DNA from: Streptomyces sp. SKN60
GTDB taxonomy: Bacteria; Actinomycetota; Actinomycetes; Streptomycetales; Streptomycetaceae
Assembly (NCBI RefSeq): GCF_026236535.1
Contig: NZ_JAHTMW010000014.1
Location: 62,001-126,000 of the forward strand
DNA: 64,000 bases
Reading direction: 5' to 3'
Shown: one piece after another, positions 32,911-41,899 of the stretch
How positions within the stretch are numbered: the stretch's first letter is position 1
How the letters are laid out: each line of letters begins with the position of its first letter
Translations under genes and position numbers: made by a program
Notes under the pieces: generated by a model
Told to the model about the DNA's origin: nothing
The model's input: only the letters and a program-made list of their open reading frames with translations
The model's database searches: none

Positions 32911-33378
32911 TTACGAGGCGTCCTGGCCCGGGCGCCGGATGCCGAGCGCCGCCGTGGTGGACGGGCTCACCAGGAGGACCAGGCCGGTCACGGCGAGCAC
33001 CGCGAGGGCGATGCCGGCCGGGATCATGACGCTGTTCGCCTGGAGGAGCTGCCAGGCGACGGGCAGCGCCAGGATCTGGGTGATCACGGCCGGGCCGCGG
33101 CTCCAGGAGCGGCGCAGCCACAGGCCACGGGCGGCGACCAGCGGGATGAGGCCCAGGGCGACCAGGGTGACCGCGCCCATGAGGGCCGAGGTGAGGTCGT
33201 CGGGCCGGTCGCCGAGGCTGGTGACCAGGAGGACGAGGCCGCCGACGACGAGGGCCAGGCCCTCGACCGCGGCCACCACCGCGGCGGCGGTGAGCCGCCC
33301 GGGCCGGGCGACCGGCTCCCTCGGCTGCTCGGGACTGCTCGTGTCGTCGGCGCTGCTCGCCCTGCTCGCACTGCTCAT
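32911..33378 (-). CDS. Four-helix integral membrane protein, unknown
   Basis: A 155-residue protein from ATG 33378 (MSSASRASSADDTSSPEQPR). After a polar Ser/Pro N-terminus come about four hydrophobic segments, including AAAVVAAVEGLALVVGGLVL, AVTLVALGLIPLVAARGLWL, AVITQILALPVAWQLL and AGIALAVLAVTGLVLLV, ending in a short tail. No catalytic motif. It is convergent with the sigma gene and divergent from the lipid kinase gene. Confidence 0.8.
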   Translation of the reverse strand: MSSASRASSADDTSSPEQPREPVARPGRLTAAAVVAAVEGLALVVGGLVLLVTSLGDRPDDLTSALMGAVTLVALGLIPLVAARGLWLRRSWSRGPAVITQILALPVAWQLLQANSVMIPAGIALAVLAVTGLVLLVSPSTTAALGIRRPGQDAS

Positions 33379-33410
33379 GCAAGGCAGGGTAGCCGGGGCG
33401 GGTACGGGAC

Positions 33411-33650
33411 GGGGCGGCCAGGCCGTGCGCGGTGCCGCGCGACGGCATCCGGCGGGGGCCGCGCACGGCCGCCGTGCCGCAGGCCGTCGCCGACCCGGCC
33501 GAGATCGACAGGCCGCGTCCAGGGCTCGTCGGGGCGGCCAGACCGCGACCGGCGCCGCGCGCACGGCCGGCCCGTCGCGGACCCGCCTCCGGCCCGGCCA
33601 CGTTCGACAGGCCGCGCCCAGGGCGCGGCCGAGGCGAACCCAAGGCCTGC
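33411..33650. repeat. Decayed tandem duplication in a 357-bp divergent spacer
   Basis: GGGGCGGCCA recurs at 33411 and 33531, and TCGACAGGCCGCG with CCAGGGC recurs at 33505 and 33604, with partly matching DNA between, so two imperfect copies of 100-120 bp lie side by side. The spacer 33379-33735 holds no gene I can support; frames across it are Arg/Pro-rich on both strands. Confidence 0.5.
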
Positions 33651-33735
33651 TCAAGCCGTGCCCTCGGGCCTGTCCGGGTCCCGTCCGGGAGGCCGGGACT
33701 GGGCCCGGTACCGCCGGGTAGGTACGCTGGCGGAC

Positions 33736-34704
33736 ATGCGCGCGCTTCTCGTGGTCAATCCGGCAGCAACCACCACCAGTGCGCGCACACGGGACGTGCT
33801 GATCCACGCGCTCGCCAGCGAGATGAAGCTGGAGGCGGTGACGACCGAGTATCGCGGCCATGCCCGTGACCTGGGGCGCAGGGCCGCCGACTCGGACGAC
33901 ATCGACCTCGTGGTGGCGCTCGGCGGGGACGGCACGGTCAACGAGGTGGTCAACGGGCTGCTGCACGCGGGGCCCGATCCGGACCGGCTGCCTGGGCTCG
34001 CCGTGGTGCCGGGCGGCTCGACCAATGTCTTCGCGCGGGCGCTCGGTCTGCCGAACGACGCGGTGGAGGCGACCGGCGCGCTGCTCGACGCGCTGCGCGA
34101 GCGGCGGGCGCGGACGGTCAGCCTCGGACTGGCGTCCGGGACGCCGGGCACGGACGACGAGGCGGTTCCCGAACGCTGGTTCACTTTCTGCGCCGGTTTC
34201 GGCTTCGACGCGAGCGTGATCGGCCGGGTCGAACAGCAGCGCGAGCGCGGCAAGCGTTCGACGCACGCGCTCTATCTGCGTCAGGTGGTGCGCCAGTTCC
34301 TGGGCGAGCAGAACCGGCGGCACGGCACGATCACCCTGGAGCGGCCCGGCGAGGATCCCGTAAAGGATCTCGTGCTCTCCATAATCTGCAACACGTCCCC
34401 CTGGACCTACCTGGGGAATCGTCCGGTGTACGCGTCGCCGGAGGCCTCCTTCGAGACGGCCCTGGACGTGCTCGGACTGAGCCGGCTGTCGGCTCCTTCG
34501 GTGGCCCGGTACGCCACTCAGCTGCTCACTTCGACCCCCGAACGGGGGCCCCGCGGCAAGCATGCGGTGACCCTGCACGATCTCACCGACTTCACCTTGC
34601 ATTCGAAGGTGCCGCTGCCGCTCCAGATGGACGGTGACCACCTCGGGCTGCGTACGAGCGTGACGTTCACAGGCGTACGCCGTGCACTGCGTGTGATTGT
34701 GTGA
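33736..34704 (+). CDS. Diacylglycerol kinase-family lipid kinase
   Basis: A 322-residue protein from ATG 33736 (MRALLVVNPAATTTSARTRD). The nucleotide-binding core VVALGGDGTVNEVVNGLLHA is the GGDGTxNE motif of DAGK/sphingosine-kinase-type catalytic domains; AVVPGGSTNVFARALGLP follows as expected, and FCAGFGFDASVIGRVE fits the second lobe. Probably phosphorylates diacylglycerol or a related lipid at the membrane. Terminator at 34707-34727 follows directly. Confidence 0.92.
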   Translation: MRALLVVNPAATTTSARTRDVLIHALASEMKLEAVTTEYRGHARDLGRRAADSDDIDLVVALGGDGTVNEVVNGLLHAGPDPDRLPGLAVVPGGSTNVFARALGLPNDAVEATGALLDALRERRARTVSLGLASGTPGTDDEAVPERWFTFCAGFGFDASVIGRVEQQRERGKRSTHALYLRQVVRQFLGEQNRRHGTITLERPGEDPVKDLVLSIICNTSPWTYLGNRPVYASPEASFETALDVLGLSRLSAPSVARYATQLLTSTPERGPRGKHAVTLHDLTDFTLHSKVPLPLQMDGDHLGLRTSVTFTGVRRALRVIV

Positions 34705-34706
34705 CC

Positions 34707-34727
34707 AGAAGGACCGAAAGTCCTTCT
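34707..34727 (+). terminator. Terminator after the lipid kinase gene
   Basis: AGAAGGAC (34707-34714) pairs with GTCCTTCT (34720-34727) around CGAAA, three bases after the stop codon. Confidence 0.75.
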
Positions 34728-34964
34728 ACTCGAACGTTTAGGCTGCCCTCCACCCCCTAGAAGTACGGCTGTGACGGAGCCGACACCGAGGAATCAAAAA
34801 AAACTTTCCAGAAGGGGTTGTATCCGTTGCTGGGGTTTGGGAGTCTCTTCTTGGCGATCGGGACGGCCCGCAGGACCGGCCTCCACTGAGAGCCAGAACC
34901 CCACCCCAGTGACAAGGACCACGCCAGTTCACCTGGCAGTCGGCCCTTCCCCTGCGGGGGGATT

Positions 34965-34980
34965 CGTGAAAGCGTTCACA
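34965..34980. promoter_or_regulatory. Rex-operator-like palindrome upstream of wblE
   Basis: CGTGAAAGCGTTCACA contains GTGAA-N4-TTCAC, matching the Streptomyces Rex operator consensus TGTGAAC-N3-TTCACA at the dyad positions except the first T. It lies 44 bp before the wblE ATG. Rex senses NADH/NAD+. The rest of the 296-bp spacer shows an A8 run at 34797-34804. Confidence 0.55.
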
Positions 34981-35023
34981 TTCACAAGCAACTTGCACGT
35001 AACACCTGAGAGAGGTAGCAGCC

Positions 35024-35281
35024 ATGGACTGGCGTCACAACGCCGTTTGTCGTGAGGAAGACCCCGAGCTGTTCTTCCCCATCGGCAACACCGGTCCTGC
35101 GCTGCTGCAGATCGAGGAAGCCAAGGCCGTCTGCCGCCGCTGCCCCGTCATGGAGCAGTGCCTGCAGTGGGCGCTCGAGTCCGGCCAGGACTCCGGCGTC
35201 TGGGGTGGCCTCAGCGAGGACGAGCGCCGCGCGATGAAGCGCCGCGCCGCCCGCAACCGGGCGCGCAACGCCAGCGCCTGA
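35024..35281 (+). CDS. wblE: WhiB-like iron-sulfur transcription factor, WblE type
   Basis: An 85-residue protein from ATG 35024 (GAGAGAGGTAG upstream). The four cluster cysteines are C9, C37, C40 and C46 (NAVCREEDPE; EEAKAVCRRCPVMEQC), followed by SGVWGGLSEDERRAMKRRAA, the G[VI]WGG turn and basic tail. The short N-terminus and MDWRHNAVCREEDPELFFPI are typical of WblE (WhiB1-like). It binds a 4Fe-4S cluster that responds to redox or nitric oxide. A strong terminator follows at 35373. Confidence 0.94.
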   Translation: MDWRHNAVCREEDPELFFPIGNTGPALLQIEEAKAVCRRCPVMEQCLQWALESGQDSGVWGGLSEDERRAMKRRAARNRARNASA

Positions 35282-35372
35282 GCCACCTGCACAGTCTGAG
35301 GCAAGCGGCGCGTACACCGTGTACGCATTCACCGCCCCCGAGCCGCAGCGCGCGCAGTAACCCACAGCATTC

Positions 35373-35406
35373 GAGCCCCGGACCGATTCCTTTCGGTCCG
35401 GGGCTC
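35373..35406. terminator. Terminator after wblE
   Basis: GAGCCCCGGACCG (35373-35385) pairs perfectly with CGGTCCGGGGCTC (35394-35406) around an 8-nt T-rich loop; convergent with the sensor kinase gene. Confidence 0.85.
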
Positions 35407-35487
35407 GCTGCTCTTCCACCCGTGACAGCGGCAGGAACTGCCCTCCCCCGGAAGGCAGTTCGCCGCATAAGAATTCCGATCCGGGTA

Positions 35488-36954
35488 TTACTTCTGCGGC
35501 TGTACGGGAATGTCGAGCACGACCCGGGTGCCGCGTTCCGCACCCGGCTGCATGTCGAAACTGCCGCCGAGCTCGCCCTCGACCAGGGTCCGTACGATCT
35601 GCAGGCCGAGGTTGCCCGCCCGCTGCGGGTCGAACCCCTCGGGCAGGCCGCGGCCGTCGTCCTTGACCGTGATCAGCAGCCGGGCGTCGGCGCGGGGCTC
35701 GCCGCGGACCGCGGTGACCTCGACCGTGCCCTGCTCCCCCGGCGCGAAGGCGTGTTCCAGGGCGTTCTGCAGGACCTCGGTGAGGACCATGGAGAGCGGG
35801 GTGGCGACCTCGGCGTCGAGGATGCCGAAGCGTCCGTTGCGCCGGCAGGTGACCTTGCCCGGGGAGATCTCGGCGACCATCGCGATCACCCGGTCGGCGA
35901 TCTCGTCGAACTCGACCCGCTCGTCCAGGTTCTGGGACAGCGTCTCGTGCACGATGGCGATCGAACCGACCCGCCGCACCGCCTCGTTGAGCGCCTCGCG
36001 GCCCCGGTCGGAGTCCATCCGGCGGGCCTGCAGGCGCAGCAGCGCGGCCACCGTCTGGAGGTTGTTCTTCACCCGGTGGTGGATCTCCCGGATGGTGGCG
36101 TCCTTGGTGATCAACTCGCGCTCACGGCGGCGCAGTTCGGTGACGTCGCGGAGCAGGACGAGGGAGCCGATCCGGGTGCCCTTGGGGCTGAGCGGGATGG
36201 CCCGCAGCTGGATCACCCCGCCGCTGCCCTCGATCTCGAACTCGCGCGGGGCGTAGCCGGAGGCCATCTTGACCAGCGCCTCGTCCACCGGTCCCCGGGA
36301 GGGGGCGAGTTCCGCGGTGACCTGGCCGAGTTCCTGGCCGACCAGGTCGGCGGCGAGGCCGAGCCGGTGGTAGGCGGAGAGCGCGTTGGGCGAGGCGTAC
36401 TGGACGACGCCGTCGGCGTCGAGCCGCATCAGTCCGTCGCCGGCCCGGGGGGAGGAGTCCATGTCGACCTGTTCCCCGGGGAAGGGGAAGGAGCCGGCCG
36501 CGATCATCTGGGCCAGGTCCGAGGCGGACTGGAGATAGGTGAGCTCCAGGCGGGACGGGGTCCGCACGGTGAGCAGATTGGTGTTGCGGGCGATGACGCC
36601 GAGGACGCGGCCCTCGCGCCGTACGGGGATGGACTCGACCCGTACGGGGACCTCCTCGCGCCACTCGGGGTCGCCCTCGCGCACGATCCGGCCCTCGTCG
36701 AGGGCGGCGTCCAGGAGCGGGCGGCGGCCGCGCGGGACCAGGTGGCCGACCATGTCGTCCTGGTAGGAGGTGGGGCCGGTGTTGGGCCGCATCTGGGCGA
36801 CGGAGACATAGCGGGTGCCGTCCAGGGTGGGGACCCACAGGACCAGGTCGGCGAAGGAGAGGTCGGAGAGCAGCTGCCACTCCGAGACCAGCAGGTGGAG
36901 CCAGTCGAGGTCGGACTCGCTCAGCGCGGTGTGCTGGCGGACGAGGTCGTTCAT
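35488..36954 (-). CDS. Sensor histidine kinase (HisKA_2/HWE-like) with GAF and PAS domains
   Basis: A 488-residue soluble kinase from ATG 36954 (MNDLVRQHTALSESDLDWLH); GTG 36963 is an alternative, and neither has a clear ribosome site. A GAF-like N-terminus (residues 20-150) is followed by a PAS domain (RLDADGVVQYASPNALSAYH) and then the phosphoacceptor box ATIREIHHRVKNNLQTVAAL. The ATPase has SMVLTEVLQNALEHAF (N box) and ITVKDDGRGLPEGFD (G1). No membrane segment. No response regulator gene is adjacent, so its partner lies elsewhere. A DasR-like site is about 120 bp upstream. Confidence 0.9.
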   Translation of the reverse strand: MNDLVRQHTALSESDLDWLHLLVSEWQLLSDLSFADLVLWVPTLDGTRYVSVAQMRPNTGPTSYQDDMVGHLVPRGRRPLLDAALDEGRIVREGDPEWREEVPVRVESIPVRREGRVLGVIARNTNLLTVRTPSRLELTYLQSASDLAQMIAAGSFPFPGEQVDMDSSPRAGDGLMRLDADGVVQYASPNALSAYHRLGLAADLVGQELGQVTAELAPSRGPVDEALVKMASGYAPREFEIEGSGGVIQLRAIPLSPKGTRIGSLVLLRDVTELRRRERELITKDATIREIHHRVKNNLQTVAALLRLQARRMDSDRGREALNEAVRRVGSIAIVHETLSQNLDERVEFDEIADRVIAMVAEISPGKVTCRRNGRFGILDAEVATPLSMVLTEVLQNALEHAFAPGEQGTVEVTAVRGEPRADARLLITVKDDGRGLPEGFDPQRAGNLGLQIVRTLVEGELGGSFDMQPGAERGTRVVLDIPVQPQK

Positions 36955-37071
36955 GGAGGGCACGTGTGCGAGCGTACCCGTGGAATTCCCGGGCAGTGAA
37001 CCTGGAGTTCCCGGCGTCCGTGTTGGAGGATGGGCCGGGCACGACCAGGCTCGCATGGATGGACAGACAAG

Positions 37072-37087
37072 AATGGTCTAGTCCACA
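37072..37087. promoter_or_regulatory. Possible DasR (dre-like) site upstream of the sensor kinase gene
   Basis: AATGGTCTAGTCCACA keeps TGGTCTAG and the CCA of the dre consensus ACTGGTCTAGACCAGT, with GTCC instead of GACC. It is about 120 bp upstream of the kinase start and 405 bp from nagB. Confidence 0.45.
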
Positions 37088-37436
37088 ATGCTTCCATAGA
37101 GCCTCCGTCCTCCCCGCACAGGAGGACGGACGAGGTACCCGGCGCTCTCTGCCCTGACTGCGCCGAGACCTCCCACACGGCCGAGGGACCGCACATCCCC
37201 GGCCGGGCAAGCTCCGGGCTGCGGTGCCGGACGGGTTGAGGGTCCCGTCCCGGCGCCGCGGCCCGCGGGTGTTTCCGGGCCCGTTTCCGGGGCCCCTCCC
37301 CCTTCCCCTTTCCGGGCCCCTTCCCCAGCCCCTTCGAGTGGCCGCCGGGTCGGGCGCGGCCGACCATGAAATGAGCCCGTCCGCGGGGCGGGACGGCATG
37401 GGCCGAGGGCCTGCGCTCTGCTAGATTTGGGGCTAG
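37088..37436. other. 349-bp spacer without a gene
   Basis: Between the divergent kinase and nagB genes. I see no supported coding region; minus-strand frames here are Arg/Pro noise. It contains a CCGGGCCC/TTTCC-rich tract (37270-37325) with several short repeats of TTTCCGGG(G)CCC. Promoters for nagB must lie close to the dre at 37437. Confidence 0.6.
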
Positions 37437-37452
37437 ATTGGTCTATACCACC
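37437..37452. promoter_or_regulatory. DasR operator (dre) upstream of nagB
   Basis: ATTGGTCTATACCACC has the perfect inner palindrome TGGTCTATACCA and matches the dre consensus ACTGGTCTAGACCAGT at most positions. It lies 40 bp before the nagB GTG, where bound DasR would block transcription. Confidence 0.88.
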
Positions 37453-37491
37453 GGCTCCTTTCAAGCCCCTCACCAGATCGGCAGGCACAGC

Positions 37492-38277
37492 GTGGAAGTT
37501 GTCATCGTCAAGGACGCCACGGCGGGCGGCGAGCTCATCGCGGACGGCATCGCCGGCCTCCTGCGCCGCAAGCCCGACGCGCTGCTCGGCGTGGCCACCG
37601 GCTCGACCCCGCTGCCCATCTACGACGCCCTGACCGCCAAGGTCCGGGCCGGCGCCGTGGACGTCTCCCGGGCGCGGATCGCCCAGCTCGACGAGTACGT
37701 GGGCCTGCCCGCCGGGCACCCCGAGTCGTACCGGGCGACGGTGCTGCGCCAGGTCGTCGAGCCGCTCGGGCTCTCGGCGGAGGCCTTCATGGGCCCCGAC
37801 GGCTCGGCCGAGGACGTCCAGGCGGCCTGCGAGGCGTACGACAAGGCGCTCGTCGACGCCGGCGGCGTCGACCTGCAGATCCTCGGCATCGGCACCGACG
37901 GGCACATCGGCTTCAACGAGCCCTGCTCCTCGCTCGCCTCCCGGACCCGGATCAAGACGCTCACCGAGCAGACCCGGGTCGACAACGCGCGCTTCTTCGA
38001 CAACGACATCGAGCAGGTGCCGCACCACGTCATCACCCAGGGCATCGGCACCATCCTGGAAGCCCGCCACCTGGTGCTGCTCGCCACCGGCGAGGGCAAG
38101 GCCGAGGCCGTGGCGCAGACCGTCGAGGGCCCGGTCGCCGCGCTCGTACCGGCCTCCGCGCTCCAGCTGCACCCGCACGCGACCGTGGTCGTGGACGAGG
38201 CCGCCGCCTCCAAGCTGAAGCTCGCGGACTACTTCCGCCACACCTACGCGAACAAGCCCTCCTGGCAGGGCATCTGA
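37492..38277 (+). CDS. nagB: Glucosamine-6-phosphate deaminase
   Basis: A 261-residue enzyme from GTG 37492 (VEVVIVKDATAGGELIADGI). Characteristic motifs: ATGSTPLPIYDAL, QLDEYVGLP (active-site Asp) and LGIGTDGHIGFNEPCSS (catalytic Asp/His). It converts glucosamine 6-phosphate to fructose 6-phosphate and ammonia, the last step of GlcNAc catabolism. The frame extends to ATG-like codons upstream, but those lie within the operator. Regulated by the dre at 37437; terminator shared with convergent dasD. Confidence 0.96.
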   Translation: MEVVIVKDATAGGELIADGIAGLLRRKPDALLGVATGSTPLPIYDALTAKVRAGAVDVSRARIAQLDEYVGLPAGHPESYRATVLRQVVEPLGLSAEAFMGPDGSAEDVQAACEAYDKALVDAGGVDLQILGIGTDGHIGFNEPCSSLASRTRIKTLTEQTRVDNARFFDNDIEQVPHHVITQGIGTILEARHLVLLATGEGKAEAVAQTVEGPVAALVPASALQLHPHATVVVDEAAASKLKLADYFRHTYANKPSWQGI

Positions 38278-38304
38278 ACGCCCCACGCATCCGCGGGTAC
38301 GTGA

Positions 38305-38339
38305 AGGGGCCCGGCACCTGATCCAGGTGCCGGGCCCCT
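38305..38339. terminator. Bidirectional terminator between nagB and dasD
   Basis: AGGGGCCCGGCACCTG (38305-38320) pairs perfectly with CAGGTGCCGGGCCCCT (38324-38339) around ATC. Confidence 0.88.
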
Positions 38340-38350
38340 CCGCGTACTCC

Positions 38351-39880
38351 TCAGAGCCCTCGCGCTCCCGCGATGACCTCCGCCGCGGCCCGGCCGCAGA
38401 CGCGGGCGGCGCCGTGGGTGGCGATGTGCAGGGCGCCGCGCGGGGACGACTCGTTCAGGCCCATCTCCACCACCACGGTGTCGGGGCGGGCGGCGAGCAG
38501 GGCGTCCAGGGTGCCGGCCATCCACGGGTGCCGGTGGGCGTCGCGGACGACCGCGACCACGCGCCGCTCCCCGGCGGCGGCGAGCACCGCGTCGGCCGAG
38601 GCCTCCACCCCGTACGAGCCGGTCGTGGTGCCCGGCAGCAGGCGCTGCAGCTCGGCGGCGATGCCCCAGGGCGTCTCGTCGCCGACGGCGAAGTTCGCGA
38701 CGGGGGTGAAGGAGGCCACGTACGGCGCGGCGGTCAGCGGCTCGAAGGGCCGCTCCCCCGAGGTCACCCGCAGGGCCCGGCGGGCGGCGACGAGTCCGAC
38801 CTCGGTGCCGGGCGCGGTCCCCTCCTGTGACGCCGCGCCCGGCCCCGATACAGCCCCCCTGGCCCGGTGCGCCTGGGTCCAGGCCGCCAGGGCGCGTACC
38901 CGCGCCGCGGCGTCTGCCAGCCGCTCCTCGGGCAGTTCACCGGTCCGTACCGCCTCGACCAGCGCGTCGCGCAGCCGCAGTACGGTGTCCTCGTCGGCCA
39001 GCCCGCCGCCGACGCAGATGGCGTCGGCGCCCGCGGCGATCGCGAGGACGGATCCGCGCTCGATGCCGTACGTCGACGCGATGGCCTGCATCTCCATCCC
39101 GTCGGTGACGATCAGCCCCTCGAAGCCCAGCTCCCGGCGCAGCAGTCCGGTGAGGATCCGCGGGCTCAGGGTGGCCGGCCGCTCGGGGTCGAGCGCGGGA
39201 AGCAGGATATGCGCGCTCATCACCGCTTTGGAACCCGCGGCGATGGCCGCGCGGAAAGGTGCCAGCTCACGGGCGTGCAGTGTGGCGAGGTCCACATCGA
39301 TCCGGGGCATCGCGTCGTGCGAGTCCACACTGGTGTCGCCGTGCCCCGGGAAGTGCTTGGTGCAGGCGGCGACGCCCACGGCCTGGAGGCCGTCGACGTA
39401 GGCCACGGTGTGCCGGGCGACCAGGTCGGGGTCGGCGCCGAAGGAGCGCACCCCGATGACCGGGTTGTCGGCGTTGGAGTTGACGTCGGCGGACGGCGCC
39501 CAGTTGAGGTCGATCCCGCACTCGGCGAGCCGGCGGCCGAGCTCGCGGGCCACGGCCCGGGTGAGCTCGACGTCGTCGACGCTGCCGAGGGCGTAGTTGC
39601 CGGGGAAGGAGGAGCCCTCCCGCACCTCCAGGCGGGTGACGTCGCCGCCCTCCTCGTCGATGGCGACCAGGACGTCCTCGCGCTCGGCGCGCAGCCGGGC
39701 GGTGAGGGCGGCCAGCTGGTCGGGGGCGACGACGTTGCGGCCGAAGAGGCCGACCGAGGACAGTCCCTCGCCGATCCGGCGGAGCAGCCAGTCGGGGGCG
39801 GTGGTGCCGACGAAGCCCGGCTGGAGGACGGTGAGCGCGTCCCGGGTCAGGGTGTCCGAGCCGGTTGCGAGCGTGGTCAT
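38351..39880 (-). CDS. dasD: Beta-N-acetylglucosaminidase, GH3 family
   Basis: A 509-residue GH3 hydrolase from ATG 39880 without a signal peptide. The NagZ-type catalytic loop is VAACTKHFPGHGDTSVDSHD (His and Asp of the acid/base dyad), and the nucleophile region is FEGLIVTDGMEMQAIAS. DEEGGDVTRLE is the early substrate-binding motif. A C-terminal domain of about 150 residues (HRHPWMAGTLDALLAARPDT) extends beyond minimal NagZ. It follows dasC by 9 bp and should cleave imported chitobiose to GlcNAc in the cytoplasm. Confidence 0.95.
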   Translation of the reverse strand: MTTLATGSDTLTRDALTVLQPGFVGTTAPDWLLRRIGEGLSSVGLFGRNVVAPDQLAALTARLRAEREDVLVAIDEEGGDVTRLEVREGSSFPGNYALGSVDDVELTRAVARELGRRLAECGIDLNWAPSADVNSNADNPVIGVRSFGADPDLVARHTVAYVDGLQAVGVAACTKHFPGHGDTSVDSHDAMPRIDVDLATLHARELAPFRAAIAAGSKAVMSAHILLPALDPERPATLSPRILTGLLRRELGFEGLIVTDGMEMQAIASTYGIERGSVLAIAAGADAICVGGGLADEDTVLRLRDALVEAVRTGELPEERLADAAARVRALAAWTQAHRARGAVSGPGAASQEGTAPGTEVGLVAARRALRVTSGERPFEPLTAAPYVASFTPVANFAVGDETPWGIAAELQRLLPGTTTGSYGVEASADAVLAAAGERRVVAVVRDAHRHPWMAGTLDALLAARPDTVVVEMGLNESSPRGALHIATHGAARVCGRAAAEVIAGARGL

Positions 39881-39889
39881 GGGGCTCCG

Positions 39890-40759
39890 TTATCCCTTCA
39901 CCGCGCCGGCGGTCATGCCGCCGACGGCCTTGCGCTGGAGGAAGAGGAAGACGATCAGGACGGGGAGCGCGAAGAGGGTCGAGGCGGCCATGGTGGCGCC
40001 CCAGTCGCTGCCGAACGCGGTCTGGAACTGGGTCAGCCAGAGCGTCAGGGTCTGCGACTCCTTGTCCTTGTTGAGCATGAGGATCATCGCGAACTCGTTC
40101 CAGGCCGTGATGAAGCCGAAGATCGAGGTCGACATCAGACCCGGGGCGAGCAGCGGGAAGATGACCTTGCGGAAGGCCTGGCCGCGGGTGCAGCCGTCGA
40201 TCTGGGCGGCCTCCTCCAGCTCCACCGGGACGGCGGCGATGAAGCCGCGCAGCGTCCAGATGGTGAAGGGCAGGACCATCACGAAGTAGATGAGCGTGAG
40301 GACCGGGATGCTGTTCAGCATGTCGTTCTCGCGCGAGATCATGTACATCGCGATGACCATGACCTCCCAGGGGGCCATCTGGGCCATCATCACGACGAGG
40401 ACGATGCCCTTGCGGCCGCGAAACCTCATCCGGGCGAGCGCGAAGCTCGCGAGCAGGGCCACGAGCAGGGCGAGGAGCACCGCGCCGAGGGTCACCACGA
40501 GGCTGTTGGTGACATAGGTCCAGAACAGGTCGACGCCGGTGGCGGTGGTGTAGTTCTCGAGCGTGGGCGAGAAGAGGAAGACCGGGTCCTTGGTCATGAT
40601 CTCGTGCTGCGGCTTCAGCGAGGACGAGAGCATCCAGTAGACGGGGAAGACGAAGACCACCGCGATCACGAGCGCGGAGAGGTTCTTGACGACGCCGCCG
40701 ACCGTGATCCGCTTGCGGGTGCGGTACTTCACCGGTGCGGCCGGGGTGGTGGTGCTCAC
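39890..40759 (-). CDS. dasC: Chitobiose ABC transporter permease
   Basis: A 289-residue MalG-type permease from GTG 40759, overlapping dasB as GTGA (40756-40759). Six membrane helices; the EAA loop is ELEEAAQIDGCTRGQAFRKV with IFPLLAPG. Partner of DasB in the channel. Gene order dasA-dasB-dasC-dasD is preserved. Confidence 0.95.
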   Translation of the reverse strand: MSTTTPAAPVKYRTRKRITVGGVVKNLSALVIAVVFVFPVYWMLSSSLKPQHEIMTKDPVFLFSPTLENYTTATGVDLFWTYVTNSLVVTLGAVLLALLVALLASFALARMRFRGRKGIVLVVMMAQMAPWEVMVIAMYMISRENDMLNSIPVLTLIYFVMVLPFTIWTLRGFIAAVPVELEEAAQIDGCTRGQAFRKVIFPLLAPGLMSTSIFGFITAWNEFAMILMLNKDKESQTLTLWLTQFQTAFGSDWGATMAASTLFALPVLIVFLFLQRKAVGGMTAGAVKG

Positions 40760-41778
40760 AGCTCCTCCTCCTGCTTCAGGATCAGGCGGAAGTAGAAGGA
40801 CATGATCGCGACGAGCATCACGATCGTGAGGACGGAGATCGCCGCGGCGACGCCGTAGTGGAACTGGCCCTGGCCCTCGATGTACGCGAAGACGGGCAGC
40901 GTCTCGGACTCGCGGTTCGGGCCGCCCTTGTTCATCGCGTAGATCTGGGTGAACGCCTTGAAGACCCAGATGATCTCCAGGAACGTGGTGATCAGGAAGA
41001 ACGGCTTGAGGTTCGGGAAGACCACCGCCCAGAAGGTGCGCCAGCCGTTCGCGCCGTCCATCTTGGCGGCCTCGTACAGCTCGGTGCCGATGGTGGTGAG
41101 GCCGGCGTACATGTTGAGGGCGACGAAGGGGATGGAGCCCCAGGCGATGAGGACGGTGGAGATGGCGAGGGCGGAGAAGCCGGTCTCGAACCAGTTGTGC
41201 TGGTCGTAGCCGGAGAAGCCCATGGTGCGCATCAGCCAGTTGGCGACGCCGAACTGCTCGTCGAAGAGCCACTGGAAGACGGTGACGGAGGCGACGATCG
41301 GCATGGCCCAGGCGAAGACCAGGGCGAGCGAGAGCAGCAGCCGCATCTTCTTGCCGAGGCGGTTGAGCAGCAGGCCGATGCCGGTGCCGATGGCCATGAT
41401 CGCCACGACGTTGACGGCGGTGAAGACGACCGAGCGGAGGACGACGGTCCAGAAGTCCGCCTTGGTGAGCAGATCGGCGTAGTTGTCGAAGCCGACCCAC
41501 ACCGTCTCGCGGGTGATGAACTCCTTGCGGCCCAGCTGCTGGAAGGAGAGCATCACATTGCGGATCAGCGGGTAGAGCAGCAGCGCCGCCATCGACAGCA
41601 GGGCCGGGGTGACGAGCAGGTACGGCAGCAGCCCGCCGGGCAGGGAGCGTCTCCCCCGCGAGGGCTGACGGACGTCCTTCGGGCCGGTCGCGGCCGGCGG
41701 GGTCGGTGACTTCCCTGCCGCCCTCCCGGGCGCGTCCTGGGGACCGGCGGTCGCCGCCCCCGGGGAGTCCACGGTCAT
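40756..41778 (-). CDS. dasB: Chitobiose ABC transporter permease
   Basis: A 340-residue MalF-type permease from ATG 41778. A 50-residue polar Pro/Ala-rich N-terminus precedes six membrane helices (first: LLPYLLVTPALLSMAALLLY). The EAA loop reads ELYEAAKMDGANGWRTFWAV with VFPNLKP. No ATPase gene is in the operon; in Streptomyces the shared ATPase MsiK, encoded elsewhere, serves this importer. A strong hairpin lies between dasA and dasB. Confidence 0.95.
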   Translation of the reverse strand: MTVDSPGAATAGPQDAPGRAAGKSPTPPAATGPKDVRQPSRGRRSLPGGLLPYLLVTPALLSMAALLLYPLIRNVMLSFQQLGRKEFITRETVWVGFDNYADLLTKADFWTVVLRSVVFTAVNVVAIMAIGTGIGLLLNRLGKKMRLLLSLALVFAWAMPIVASVTVFQWLFDEQFGVANWLMRTMGFSGYDQHNWFETGFSALAISTVLIAWGSIPFVALNMYAGLTTIGTELYEAAKMDGANGWRTFWAVVFPNLKPFFLITTFLEIIWVFKAFTQIYAMNKGGPNRESETLPVFAYIEGQGQFHYGVAAAISVLTIVMLVAIMSFYFRLILKQEEEL

Positions 41779-41899
41779 GATCTTCTTCCTCGCGGTTCTA
41801 GGAACAGGCCCTGGGGCTCCCGGCCCACCGGGACGCGGCCCGGGGGAGCGGGCCGCTCGCACACTGCGGAGACGAACTACGGAGAACAACTGCGGAGCA

